A stretch of 64,000 bases of DNA. Origin: Sepiola atlantica. Its lineage: Eukaryota > Mollusca > Cephalopoda > Sepiida > Sepiolidae. Location of the stretch: NCBI GenBank assembly GCA_963556195.1, contig OY744523.1:78922945-78986944 (forward strand). The letters are read 5' to 3'. The position numbers were made by a program, and so were the translations under genes. The notes beneath the pieces were generated by a model. That model ran no database searches and was not told the DNA's origin. It saw only the letters and a program-made list of their open reading frames with translations. How positions within the stretch are numbered: position 1 is the stretch's first letter; each line of letters starts with the position of its first letter. Shown here piece after piece: positions 46,021 to 56,579 of the stretch.

Positions 46021-46440
46021 AATTTTAAGAAAAATGTCATGCAAGTACATAGAAATATTGGGTTGACATCATGGATTAATGAGAAGAAGTAGTAGACACT
46101 ACTGGGAGCGCAGGACCGAGGTCCGAGCTGAGAGAAGTTGGTGGCAGGGAGTGAAATGAATGCGGATGGCTGTGAGTGAAAATGGGGAGGGGTGGGAGTG
46201 TTAGTGAATTTGTCTTGGGGTGAGAGAGAAGGGAGAGGGTGCTGGGGAGATTTTGTTGTGGTTAGGTGTGAAATTTTTGGAGGGTAGGAGTATTGACCAG
46301 CTGGCTATGTCAGGAATTTGTGAATATAAGTAAGTTAGAAGGAAAGTGTTGAAATGTGCTGAGAATATGACAATGAGGAGAAGGAAAAAGAAAGAGAAGG
46401 AGAAAAGTGATATTAATTTTGGTGAGAAATAGGTGAACCA

Positions 46441-46925
46441 TACCTAAAAGATAATGCCAATCCAATATACGTAAACCCAAAGTCCAATCACCCCCCATCA
46501 ATCATAAAACAGATTTTGAATTCTATTGAACGTAGGTGTATCAATAATTCTAGCAACGAAAATGTTTTTAAAAAATCATGCAAAATTTACAATACAGCTC
46601 TAAGAAATAGTGATTACCATAATACTGAAATTAAATATAAGAACCAGGATACCAATAATTATAATAACATTAAAAATAAAAGAAAAAGAAATAAAATCTA
46701 TTATACACTGCCCTATAACCAGATGCTAAAAACTAAACTGGACAAAAAATTCCTAAATCTGATTGAAAAGCACTTCCTTGTAATCAATCCCCTGCATAAA
46801 TATTCAATAAAAATAACCTAAAACTGTCCTACAGCTGCTGCGAAAACCTAGAAAGGATAATTAAGGCACACAATAATAACATACTGAAAGAGAACAGCAG
46901 AGAGAAGAGAAAAATAACAAATTAC
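46441..46925 (+). mobile_element. Penelope-like element RT C-terminal fragment
   Basis: The forward frame from 46441 reads YVNPKSNHPPSIIKQILNSIERR, then an ASN/LYS-rich stretch, then RKRNKIYYTLPYNQMLKTKL, KKFLNLIEKHF and NPLHK. After the stop at 46819 a shifted frame gives a short LSYSCCENLE-like piece and IIKAHNNN. The motif order (SNHPPSI.K, R.R.I.W/Y..P, L..KHFP..N.LHK, LSYSC) is that of the region after the catalytic palm in Penelope-like reverse transcriptases. The palm itself and the GIY-YIG endonuclease are absent on this strand. Truncated and frameshifted. Confidence 0.75.
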
Positions 46926-47000
46926 ATAAAAAAGTGACAAATATAGCAAAAATAACACGAAGAAGAACAAAAATATAAACACTACAAATAGAAATAACCA

Positions 47001-47144
47001 AAGCCCCCTCCCCACTTTTGACTTGGCCCCCCACTTTACGGTCATCAATAATGAAGTTATATATGCATGTGTTTAACGGCCCCCCCACACACTTTTTAGG
47101 GGAGCCCCCCCACACACTTTTATAACTGTCCCGCCGGTCCTGTA
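47001..47144 (+). repeat. G/C-run-rich dispersed element, copy C
   Basis: Shorter copy ending ACTGTCCCGCCGGTCCTGTA, followed at once by (TA)n. Shares the ATCAATAATGAAGTTATATA spacer with copy B. Confidence 0.7.
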
Positions 47145-47210
<66 letters not shown>

Positions 47211-47335
47211 ATATACGCATATACACACACATATATATATGTGTGTGTGTATGTGTATATGTATATATATATATATATGTATATATATGTATATATAGAT
47301 ATGTGTATATATATATATATATATATGTATATACA
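47143..47335. repeat. (TA)n with (TG)/(CA) interruptions
   Basis: TA run to 47206, then AC/GT and TATG variants to about 47335. Confidence 0.95.
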
Positions 47336-47339
47336 AATT

Positions 47340-48400
47340 ATTTATTTAAAAACTATATGTTACATATATTCAGAGATGGACTGATCTTTATCCTTTAAAA
47401 GGCCGTTATAGTTCATTCAAATCATCAGCGACTCACGAAATAAAAACAACACGAAGAATGGAGTTCAAAGATCACTGTTAATCCAGTGTATTCGCTCAAG
47501 CGTCCCTTTTGGAGAAAGTACCGAGTCAAATAGGGGTGGACTGTTTGTTTATATGGGTCTTAATTATAATTAAGTTTTATTTAGAATAAATTAATTATTG
47601 ATAATGGATGGTGTATGTTTCACTGCTTCAATGGTGTATTTATGTTTATGGGTAATTGTGTGGTGTAGTTTATTGGTTGGTGAATGGGTTAGATTCTGAG
47701 TGGGATTTATTTCTGTTATTAGAGGTTTTAGTATTATATTTATATTAATTTCTTTATTTTATTTTTATTTTATTATTTATTATTTATTTATTTATCTATT
47801 TATTTGTTATTGATTTATATATATATAGATGGGGGCCTTATATTTGAGTGTAAAGCTGGTGTTATTGTAGATTATTAGCTCTGTGGTGGCTGGGTGTTCA
47901 AGGAGGGGGTATCTTTATCAGTGAAAGGTTTATGTAAGGGATATCAAAATGGGTTTACTATCATTATAATATGCATTCGTGTGGGATCCTTGTGTTTAAT
48001 TAATTCTGTTAGTTTTATCGAATAACGTTTACGAGTCTATCTCATAGGGTCTGTGTGAATTGGATAGGTTTAAATCTTGGTTATATGTAATTTATTTTTA
48101 TTTAAGGGTATTCAATAGTTATATTTCTGTGGACATTTAACTATCAAGATTAATGTATTTAACATGTTTAATATTTTAAAGTAGAATGTGATGAGGTATC
48201 TAATATTTTATGTTATATTTGTGATAGGTGGGGGTTAAAGGGGTGTGAGTGTAGGTTATATTCAAGTTGGTAGGGGAAATGTGGATGTTGTACTGTAATA
48301 TATCTGGGGGAGGGGAGGATTGTTATATTGTATATAAAAAATTAATTTGATAATAATTGAAAAAGTCTTGGGGGGGTAGGCCATATATTTTTCATATGAT
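47340..48400. other. T/G-rich DNA without recognised genes
   Basis: The plus strand is clearly T- and G-rich from about 47540 to 49500, spanning the Penelope-like fragment. The part before 48400 may be its 3' UTR but shows no motif. Confidence 0.35.
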
Positions 48401-48439
48401 GTGGAGTTCATCAGCCTTATGGGGTTATTAGTAAGTTAC

Positions 48440-49420
48440 GTATTTTCGTTTAACAACGGCTAGGAGAAATTTTCTTCTATGGGGTCATTGTTTGAAGACC
48501 TCAGTTTTGATGTTCATACAGATTATGGTAGGGTTATTGATTGCCTGTAAGATCCTGAATTTTCCATTGGTGCATAGCAGGCAATTCCTGGGGGAATAAG
48601 TCTTTTGTTTATAGATGATCCTCGATTTAATTTCATAGGGAGTGCTGGATCTCTTCGGTGCCCATATAGTGGTTGCTGGGGAGGTGATGTGTTTTTTGCC
48701 TTGATATCTGAAAGGGGTTATTGTGAGCGTAGAGTCTTTGTTTGAAAGTCCCTTGAGTCATTCCGATATAAATATCTTCCTTCTTGGTATCCACACCGGA
48801 TATGACTTTGGCTTCGTACACTATGGATCTGATTTTGCAGCCCCTCCTAGGGGGGAAACTCCCCCTCTTCTGCATGAGCAGCAGGGCTTGGGGTTGGTTG
48901 GAGTTGGAGGTTTTGAGACTAGAATGGATCCTATGGAGGGAGAGCAGGAATAACTCGTTTTTACTGTATTTCAATGAGTTTATGAAGCTTATTTGATGGT
49001 GGAAAGTGTATGTCTATTAATTGAAAGAACTGTTTACCTATGTTATATTTGATACTGATGGGATGGAGGGGAGATTTTTGTAATATGGGGCGGTTTGCTG
49101 GAAAACCTCGGGACTGGATGTAAGTTAGGAGACTCTTTTGCTTATGTTGGGTATACGGTCATTAAAGACAAGAATGAGTGGCATGATTGGGTGTTAACAT
49201 ATCTGAGTGGTTGGTGGGTTTGTGGTATGGTCTAGTGGAGTTATTAGCTAGGCCCAGAGTTGTGTCTAAGAAGTCTACACTAGTGAGATCGGTATCAATG
49301 GTGATATTAAATCCTAGCTGTTTGAAAAATGCTGTCAGTTGCTTTCTAAATCTGTCGAGTGCATGCAGAATGAAAACATTGATTAATTTATGGTGATTCT
49401 ACATTTTTTTGGTTTTAACT
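48440..49420 (-). mobile_element. Penelope-like element: RT end and GIY-YIG endonuclease
   Basis: On the minus strand, from about 49390 down, scattered frames give TIDTDLTSVDFLDTTLGLANN, PYHKPTNHS, a SIPSVSNIT-like piece, then RRGCKIRSIVYEAKV, DIYIGMTQGTFKQRLYAH (IYIG at 48775-48762) and HLPSNHYMG. Below 48600 a shifted frame adds CTNGKFRIL. This is the end of a Penelope-like RT followed by its GIY-YIG endonuclease, including the YIG element and the following Arg. The 113-codon frame 48974-48633 holds most of the endonuclease. Frameshifts, a missing palm and a missing N-terminus make it inactive. It is oriented opposite to the 46.4-kb fragment. Confidence 0.8.
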
Positions 49421-49429
49421 AAATTCAAA

Positions 49430-49630
49430 TAAATTTCTTTTATGGCTAAATGTTGCTGCAAACTGTCCCGGCGATACAGATGTTGCGTTGTAGCGGGGTA
49501 GGGTTACGGGCATTTAACTTTCGCGGGCCTGGGGCCAACATAGAATTTTGTGCGCATTTCAACGTAAATTCTCTTGCTCGTTCTGTATATTAAAAATTCG
49601 GACAGCACAGCAGTTACGAGAAAGAGAATG

Positions 49631-49673
<43 letters not shown>

Positions 49674-50080
49674 CACTTCTGTCAACTTTCGAACGTGCTG
49701 CCTTCACAAGGAAACCCCTGTTTCTATTCGATCGTCTCTGAAATCTGTCCAGCTTCTGTTTAAACATCTGTTTTATTGATCGGTGATGTCATTCTCAAAA
49801 TAATACTTCCGTTATTCGACCTATCCCAAACTAAATTACCTGTTTAATTTGTTACTTTAAACTAATTCCACCATCAAAATAAAATTCCACATATTTATTT
49901 ATGAGACGCACTTTTAAATTCCTATAATTTTGTTTCTTATCAAAAATGTAGATAATTCAACATTTTTCTTTTTAAATAAACTAATAACCGTTGAATCCTT
50001 TTCTATTCCACAAAATAAATTAAACAACGATAGTTTATAGTTACTTTCCTAAAAAAAAAGAATTTATTTAGAATTAATAT
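49430..50080. other. No gene seen
   Basis: Includes a (GA)n(G)n run at about 49637-49672 and a small CpG-bearing segment at 49460-49530. Confidence 0.4.
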
Positions 50081-50081
50081 T

Positions 50082-50086
<5 letters not shown>

Positions 50087-50138
<52 letters not shown>

Positions 50139-50170
50139 ATAAAAATGAAAATAGTATTCCAAACGTAATG

Positions 50171-50242
<72 letters not shown>
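50087..50242. repeat. (TA)n tracts
   Basis: TA runs at 50087-50125 (followed by TG) and 50174-50242. Confidence 0.97.
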
Positions 50243-50246
<4 letters not shown>

Positions 50247-50735
50247 TAAATATTTGTTTATCTGCATACGTATACGTTTCATCCTTCCAATGTCGTCAGT
50301 GTAGAGATAAATATTCAAGCCGGTCGCAGAATTCGAAACCCCAGAACACGAGTCATGTTTTTTAACTCAAATTCTGACGCTTTAACCCACGTGGCCACAG
50401 TGAACAACTACATAAATCGGTGAGAGGTTTTAAACCTATTATACCGAGCTGGCGCGATAGGCAGCCGACGTCAACAGTGTTCAACTTATAAAGGAACATG
50501 CATTAAAGCTATGATTTTGACGGCTGTATTAATACTACTCACTAGAATGCCCAACCGTAATTGGGGCCGATACATAATTATAAATATTTGTTTATTTACA
50601 TACGTATACGTTTCATCCTTCCGGAATGTTCAGTGTAGAGATAATTATTCAAGCCGGTCGCAGGATTCGAATCCCCGGAACAAGAGTCATGTTTTTAACT
50701 CAAATTCCGACGCCTTAACAAACGTCGCGTTAACA
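50243..50735 (-). repeat. Tandemly duplicated tRNA-derived SINE
   Basis: Segments 50243-50403 and 50578-50735 are about 85-90% alike. On the minus strand each has an A-box region (TGGCCACGTGGGTTAAA in the first, eroded in the second) and a B box (GGTTTCGAATTC or GGATTCGAATCC). Both end with the flank TATACGTATGCAGATAAACA or its variant. The second A box has lost its TGGCC core. Confidence 0.65.
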
Positions 50736-50862
50736 ACTACATACTTTTCTTCATGGCTTGTAGTTATACCTCTTTTTTTATAGCCACTCTCTAAATGGCA
50801 CATTTAAACAAACAAACAGAACAATTTTGTGTAAAAACTGGACCGATGCAATCAAACTAGTC

Positions 50863-50963
<101 letters not shown>

Positions 50964-51125
50964 AAAAAAGCTTTGAGGCATTTTAAACAACGTTTAAATG
51001 GCCAAGTATACTAACTAAATCAAACATATCATAGACTTAACACTCGCATATGCCGAAAGTTTTCTTTTCGTTTATCATCCCGTTTATTACCATCAAAACG
51101 GGTTAATATTATTTAAATCAAGAAT

Positions 51126-52870
51126 ACAACATTTTATTTACCTCCCCAGGAGGTTAGGCACAAGGCCAGGTTTATCTTACTCCCACAAGGTAAGATGTGA
51201 CCCAAGGTCGGGTCGGGAAAGTGGGGTTTGAAAAGCCAGCGCCCGAGAAGGTGAGCACTCTGGCCATTAAAAACTGCCTGGGCAGCCTCGTCGGCATTCC
51301 CCGGTAGGGGCGCCTCAAGCAGTAAGCAATAAACTTACTCCTCCCCAAAGAGGGGAGACAAAGCCTGGGAAGGTAGACCTCCTAGAACTGCAAAGGACAG
51401 ACTCATAGACCGGCGTAAATCAAGCCCCGAAGGCCAAGACGATACCAGTTTATGGGGTGTAATATCAATCGGAACAAAGGCCGATCAATGATACAACATT
51501 TTATTTACCTCCCCAGGAGGTAAGGCACAAGGCCAGTTTTATCTTACTCCCACAAGTAAGATGTGACCCAAGCTCGGGTCGGGAAAGTGGGGTTTGAAAA
51601 GCCAGCGCCCGAGAAGGTGAGCACTCTGGCTATTAAAAATTGCCTGGGCAGCCCCGTCGGCATTCCCCGGTAGGGGCGCCTCAGGCAGTAAGCAATAAAC
51701 TTACTCCTCCCCAAAGAGGGGAGGCAAAGCCTGGGAGGGTGGACCTCCTAGAACTGCACAGGACAGACCCATAGACCGGCGTAAATCAAGCCCCGAAGGC
51801 CAAGACGATACCAGTTTATGGCGTGTATCAATGGTACAACATTTTATTTACCTCCCCAGGAGGTTAGGCACAAGGCCAGTTTTATCTTACTCCCACAAGT
51901 AAGATGTGACCCAAGCTCGGGTCGGGAAAGTGGGGTTTGAAAAGCCAGCGCCCGAGAAGGTGAGAACTCTGGCCATTAAAAATTGCCTGGGCAGCCCCGT
52001 CGGCATTCGCCGGTAGGGGCGCCTCAGGCAGTAAGCAACAAACTTATTCCTCCCCAAAGAGGGGAGGCAAAGCCTGGGAGGGTGGACCTCCTAGAACTGC
52101 ACAGGACAGACCCATAGACCGGCGTAAATCAAGCCCCGAAGGCCAAGACGATACCAGTTTATGGCGCGTATCAATGATACAACATATTATTTACATCCCC
52201 AGGAGGTTAGGCACAAGGCCAGTTTTATCTTACTCCCACAAGTAAGATGTGACCCAAGCTCGGGTCGGGAAAGTGGGGTTTGAAAAGCCAGCGCCCGAGA
52301 AGGTGAGCACTCTGGCCATTAAAAATTGCCTGGGCAGTCCCGTCGGCATTCCCCGGTAGGGGCGCCTCAGGCAGTAAGCAATAAACTTACTCCTCCCCAA
52401 AGAGGGGAGGCGAAGCCTGGGAGGGTGCACCTCCTAGAACTGCACAGGACAGACCCATAGACCGGCGTAAATCAAGCCCCGAAGGCCAAGACAATACCAG
52501 TTTATGGTGCGTATCGATGATACGACATTTTATTTACCTCCCCAGGAGGTTAGGCACAAGGCCAGTGTTATCTTACTCCCACAAGGTAAGATGTGACCCA
52601 AGCTCGGGTCGGGAAAGTGGGACTTTAAAAGCCAGCGCCCGAGAAGGTGAGCACTCTGGCCATTAAAAATTGCCTGGGCAGTCCCGTCGGCATTCCCCGG
52701 TAGGGGCGCCTCAGGCAGTAAGCAATAAACTTACTCCTCCCCAAAGAGGGGAGGCGAAGCCTGGGAGGGTGCACCTCCTAGAACTGCACAGGACAGACCC
52801 ATAGACCGGCGTAAATCAAGCCCCGAAGGCCAAGACGATACCAGTTTATGGTGCGTATCGATGATACGAC
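51126..52870 (+). repeat. GC-rich 343-bp satellite, five units
   Basis: Unit starts at 51126, 51493, 51836, 52179 and 52522. The first period is 367 bp, because of an extra ATATCAATCGG-type insert; the rest are 343-344 bp. Units are nearly identical and begin ACAACATTTTATTTACCTCC. Each contains the small palindrome ATCTTAC...GTAAGAT around CCCACAAG, a CCCCGGTAGGGG palindrome and GACCGGCGTAAATC. GC content is far above the flanks. The minus-strand ORF 52430-52230 arises from the unit and shows no known domain. A diverged single copy is at 12700-12952. Confidence 0.95.
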
Positions 52871-53024
52871 ATACAAATTTGAAATACTCTGCATATAATA
52901 GAGACGACCGATCAAAAAACAGACATCAGATAGGCTAATTTGCATATCTATTTTCAATTAATTAATATTTGATTTTTTATATTATTCATTTCTAATTTTA
53001 TTGTACTCTTATTATTATTTGTAC

Positions 53025-53245
53025 TGACTTGGAGTTCTCACACAAGTTATCGTTAGTAATTGCTCACTGACAACAACCAGTGGTGTTCCCTGGAGTCTGA
53101 GTGACAACAAGCCTCCCCAGAGTTCTAGTACTCTACCTCTTTTGAATTACCACCTCAAATGACCTATCGCAACAACCGCCTAATATTGATTACTCGCTGG
53201 CAACGACCATTGGTATCCCCTAAGATTTGGGTGGCAATAACCTGG
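53025..53245 (+). repeat. Dispersed repeat family, plus-strand copy
   Basis: Shares GTTCCCTGGAGTCTGAGTGA, ACAAGCCTCCCCAGA and CATTGGT.TCC blocks with 60655-60960, and more weakly with the inverse of 32870-33178. Confidence 0.7.
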
Positions 53246-53289
53246 ATAAGTTTATTTGTGTTTTAACTTATTTTAAAGCGTTTTGTTTT

Positions 53290-53379
53290 TCAAAACAAAC
53301 CTGGTGTCCACCTGTTTTACGGGGATGAAACACGGAAGCTTCTGTATAGCTTAATTGGCATAAATATATTTTCATAACT

Positions 53380-53428
<49 letters not shown>
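53290..53428 (+). repeat. Hairpin-repeat relative ending in (TA)n
   Basis: GGGGATGAAAC.CGGA, TAGCTTAATTG.CATAAAT and TTTTCATA.TTACTATATA match the right arm of the hairpin at 54104-54218. The left arm is not recognisable. (TA)n follows at 53383-53428. Confidence 0.65.
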
Positions 53429-53429
<1 letters not shown>

Positions 53430-53636
53430 TGAAGAGTTGTAATGCGATGAAAAAAAAAGTCAATGATATATACATATATTCAAGCCTATGTAAATATAGA
53501 TTTGCCCAAAATGGTGAAGGATCCAACCGCATTGGAATATCTATTGTTTGAAGTAGTATTTTATTTCCTATTTGAAAGTAACTCTCTTTAATAGGGTGAC
53601 TTATAAGCGTCGTCAGACCAGTTTTGGAAACACTCG

Positions 53637-53668
<32 letters not shown>

Positions 53669-53684
53669 GTAATCCACAGACAGC

Positions 53685-53815
53685 TATTCCGCCGTATTAT
53701 GGCTCCTCGGTGTGGCTAGACATGGTGAGTGTTTCAAGCTATGATCCGAAACCGGACTGCGAGCAGTCGTGCGTTCTTATTCCTCGGCCATCTCTGAACC
53801 CCACAAAAGCAGGAG
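53685..53815 (-). repeat. tRNA-derived SINE, family 2, copy 2
   Basis: The minus strand carries an A-box-like TGGCCGAGGAATAAGAAC, a B-box-like GGTTTCGGATC, and then the shared body TAGCCACACCGAGGAGCC with TAATAC. It ends against a (TA)n-type tract, as does the copy at 23930. Confidence 0.6.
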
Positions 53816-54103
53816 AAATTATTATGTTGTGTACATATTAAGAAAAGTAATGCATTTTATGTTAGGTGCAAACAGTTATGAACACATGCGACTAACATCG
53901 AAAAGTCTTTATTCTGTGCCTGTTAGTGTTTATAATAGCCGTGACCTCAGAAACGCACACGCACGCACACAGATATATATCTTATTATCTCATTTATATA
54001 CACGTATAATATTATAAGGTGATATAATATATTATGTATAGATTTTCAGTATTTACTTCAACAGTGCTCAATACGTGAGTAAAGCTTAATAGCAAATTAT
54101 TTA

Positions 54104-54218
54104 AATATATTTATGATAATTAAGCTACACAAAGGCGTCCGCGTTTTATTAGCCTGACAATTCCCTGAGGGGATGAAACGCGGACGCCTCTATGTAGCTT
54201 AATTGCCATAAATATATT
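54104..54218. repeat. 43-bp-arm hairpin element
   Basis: Arms 54104-54146 and 54176-54218 pair with four mismatches. The core GGCGTCCGCGTTT / AAACGCGGACGCC is perfect. The 29-nt loop contains ATTCCC-TGA-GGGGAT, itself a small stem, followed by GAAAC. A (TA)n tract (54233-54284) follows. Confidence 0.85.
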
Positions 54219-54227
54219 TTCATACTT

Positions 54228-54232
<5 letters not shown>

Positions 54233-54284
<52 letters not shown>
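54233..54284. repeat. (TA)n microsatellite
   Basis: About 26 TA units. Confidence 0.97.
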
Positions 54285-54289
<5 letters not shown>

Positions 54290-54664
54290 GTGATACTTAG
54301 AAGGCAATACAATGCAGAGGTGTGACCTTGAGTTGAGCACGGTTCTGAAGAAAAGAAGAGTTCCCGAAATATTATATCATACGGAGTTTCCACTAGACCA
54401 TCTTGATACAGGTATTATATAACATTATAACATTGTGTAGATAGACAGATATATGTGTGTTTGTGAAAAAAAATAATAAATATATATATATACATATGTA
54501 TGTATATATTGTATTAAGGATGAAACTATTTAATTTGTCCCACCATTATATGTCTTATTTGCTCCAACTTGTGTCTATCCGTCACACCTCTGCATTGTAT
54601 TGCCTTCTAAGTATCACATTTCTATATACTAATAAACAATGCTTCAAGCAAACTACATAAACCT

Positions 54665-54670
<6 letters not shown>

Positions 54671-54720
<50 letters not shown>

Positions 54721-54735
54721 AGTGTGTGTGTGTGG
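54671..54735. repeat. (TA)n(TG)n microsatellite
   Basis: TA run then TG run; spurious [14 protein letters not shown] on the minus strand. Confidence 0.97.
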
Positions 54736-54839
54736 GTCAAAAATGAGGATAAAATGATCCGACGTAATGGAAAATGAAGAAAGAAAGCCAAAAACTATAT
54801 TTCGTCTTTATTGATCAGGATAAAGAAACAATGTAGAAA

Positions 54840-55620
54840 AATTATATGGATATTAATTTTGATTTGCTAGAAAATTGTCCAAATTTCGGCATGTAGATGT
54901 GAACAAGCAAAAAATGAAAATCACGATTTTGGTTAGTCCGTTATCATCAGCAGTTTGTATATTTCAAGGGACGCGAGAAATGTATGGGATGATGGCTTGG
55001 ACTTATTAGCCTTCCATTTGTTCACAACACAACAAATCATTCAATTTTGAACAGGCTAAAATAATTAAATACATATCAAATAAATCTCGACGCAGACTAC
55101 CTGAAGCAGCACTCATCACATACTCCAACACCATCAAACAACAAAATGGATTCTATAATTTATCTCCACTAATTAGCAAACTCATTATGTTGGAACAAAA
55201 ATTAACATCAGAATTTGGATAACTATCCCATATCACATTTTCTATTAATAAATATACACAAATAACTACAAAAATCGGAATTCTTATTCTGAAGATAGCA
55301 ATCTTCTTTTTTTTACTAAAGTAAAACAACGTTATGCCTGGTCGGTACTCAACTGGGTGACCGTTTGTTACTGCATGTGCCATAACTTGTCGGCTTACAA
55401 AAGAATCTAAGATTTAATAACATTATCTGCATGAATAAAACAAAGTGTCTGTCCGTCTTTCCGTCTGTCGGCTATAAACTGAAAACGAATACTGGTTGGA
55501 ATTCAACTAAAATATAAATTGGTTTCAGTAAAACCTAAAATAATGAAAAATCACAAATAAGCCATTTCTCATTCTAGTGGACTTCTAATTAAATCGTTTC
55601 ATAAAATTAAATTAAAATAT
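54840..55620. other. No gene seen
   Basis: Includes CTGATGA on the minus strand at 54950-54944 and a TGTCTGTCCGTC run near 55446 often seen in transposon ends, neither decisive. Confidence 0.35.
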
Positions 55621-55624
55621 ATTA

Positions 55625-55695
55625 AAAAAAAAATGTTTATTCGCCCCAAACAAGACATATTGCCACTGAATCGTAACGGACTTGTAGAACTGATG
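55625..55695 (-). repeat. LINE 3' UTR end
   Basis: The minus strand carries a TCCGTTACGATTCAGTGGCA-like stretch, then CTTGTTTGGGGCGAA and an A-rich tail. This is the same 3' UTR end as at 6650-6704 (+) and 21357-21430 (-). It is extremely 5'-truncated. Confidence 0.6.
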
Positions 55696-55899
55696 GGACT
55701 AGTATCGACGTTAGTTTTATGATAATAACGTGGGGTCTTCATTTGCGACAGTCATTTCAACACAAGAAAACACACTGTTTAGTCTTTTGTTCCTGCATAT
55801 TTTTATGCACTCTCTCATAAATAGATATTTTTCTTTTAAAAAGTAGTGATCACTCTAGTGATTGTTTATTATTTAGATGATAATAATAATGATAATAAT

Positions 55900-55930
55900 A
55901 ACAATAATAATAATAATTATTATTATTATA

Positions 55931-56000
<70 letters not shown>

Positions 56001-56060
56001 CAACAACAGCAAAATAATAACGGTATTACTAGCATTATTATTAATAATAATAATAAATGG
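55900..56060. repeat. (AAT)n / (GAT)n / (ATA)n triplet tracts
   Basis: GAT units occupy about 55932-55999. The poly-Asp and poly-His ORFs here come from the repeat. Confidence 0.95.
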
Positions 56061-56084
56061 AATCTTTATTTTCAATCCTTTAAG

Positions 56085-56552
56085 CCATGATGGCTATACG
56101 AATCCATGTTATTATCTGTCTCCATACGTTATACCGAGTTCCGATGGTAAGATTGAAACGTGTTTGAACTGCTGCGATATCGAGCCACCAAGAAAGGTGA
56201 GCGAATGCACCCCAATCAAAATACTGGTACTCACACGAATTTCACTGTTGCTATTTTCTGCACCAAGGATTTGGAGGATTTGGAGGATTTGGAGGATTTG
56301 GAGGATTTGGAGGGTTTGGAGGATTTAGAGGATTTGGAGGATTTGGAGGGTTTGGAGGATTTGGAGGATTTGGAGGATTTGGAGGGGGTAAGTAAAAGCT
56401 CCTAAGTTATCCTTAAAAAAAGTTCTATATATTTTTTGTATGGATAGCTTTTGTCACTTATGTGTGTTTCGCCATATGCAAATAGAAAAGGCGCAAGTAA
56501 TTATGCTGGAAAACCGACGCACTCATGTGGAAGCAACGGATACAAAAAGTAG
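56085..56552 (+). CDS. Candidate three-exon gene for a small Gly-rich (FGG-repeat) protein, 5' end missing
   Basis: Proposed exons are 56085-56146, 56268-56387 and 56491-56552. Exon 1 follows a pyrimidine-rich acceptor (ATCCTTTAAG) and encodes [20 protein letters not shown]. It ends GATG|GTAAGA. Exon 2 starts after TTTTCTGCACCAAG and encodes thirteen Phe-Gly-Gly repeats (one FRG variant). It is exactly 120 nt and ends at G|GTAAGT. Exon 3 encodes [20 protein letters not shown] and the stop TAG. Both introns (121 and 103 bp) are phase 1, and only that phase gives the FGG frame in exon 2 and the Gly-rich tail in exon 3. No in-frame ATG is present, so an upstream exon, probably with a signal peptide, is assumed. 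Two cysteines are present. Function is unknown; Gly/Phe-rich secreted, structural or antimicrobial peptides are possibilities. Other frames of exon 2 are also open, so this is a model, not a proof. Confidence 0.45.
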
Positions 56553-56564
56553 TTCTAAATGTTT

Positions 56565-56570
56565 ATTAAA
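56565..56570 (+). terminator. ATTAAA poly(A) signal
   Basis: The hexamer lies 12 bases after the TAG stop of the Gly-rich gene model, the common variant of AATAAA. It supports a short 3' UTR but could be chance in AT-rich DNA. Confidence 0.3.
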
Positions 56571-56579
56571 TATGAATTG

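Noticed and set aside
47073..47336. IYIYIY / IHIHTH-type ORFs, also at 23765, 24833, 44594, 45784, 53317 and 54582
   Set aside because: Microsatellite (TA)n/(CA)n translations.
54926..54950. CTGATGA on the minus strand as a hammerhead core
   Set aside because: The following bases do not form a credible stem II, and GAAA reads AAAA; left as a chance match.
55846..56328. 160-codon ORF with poly-Asp
   Set aside because: Begins at a non-ATG codon and runs through (AAT)n/(GAT)n. Only the part from 56085 fits a splice-based model, and the ORF's later part is intron in that model.
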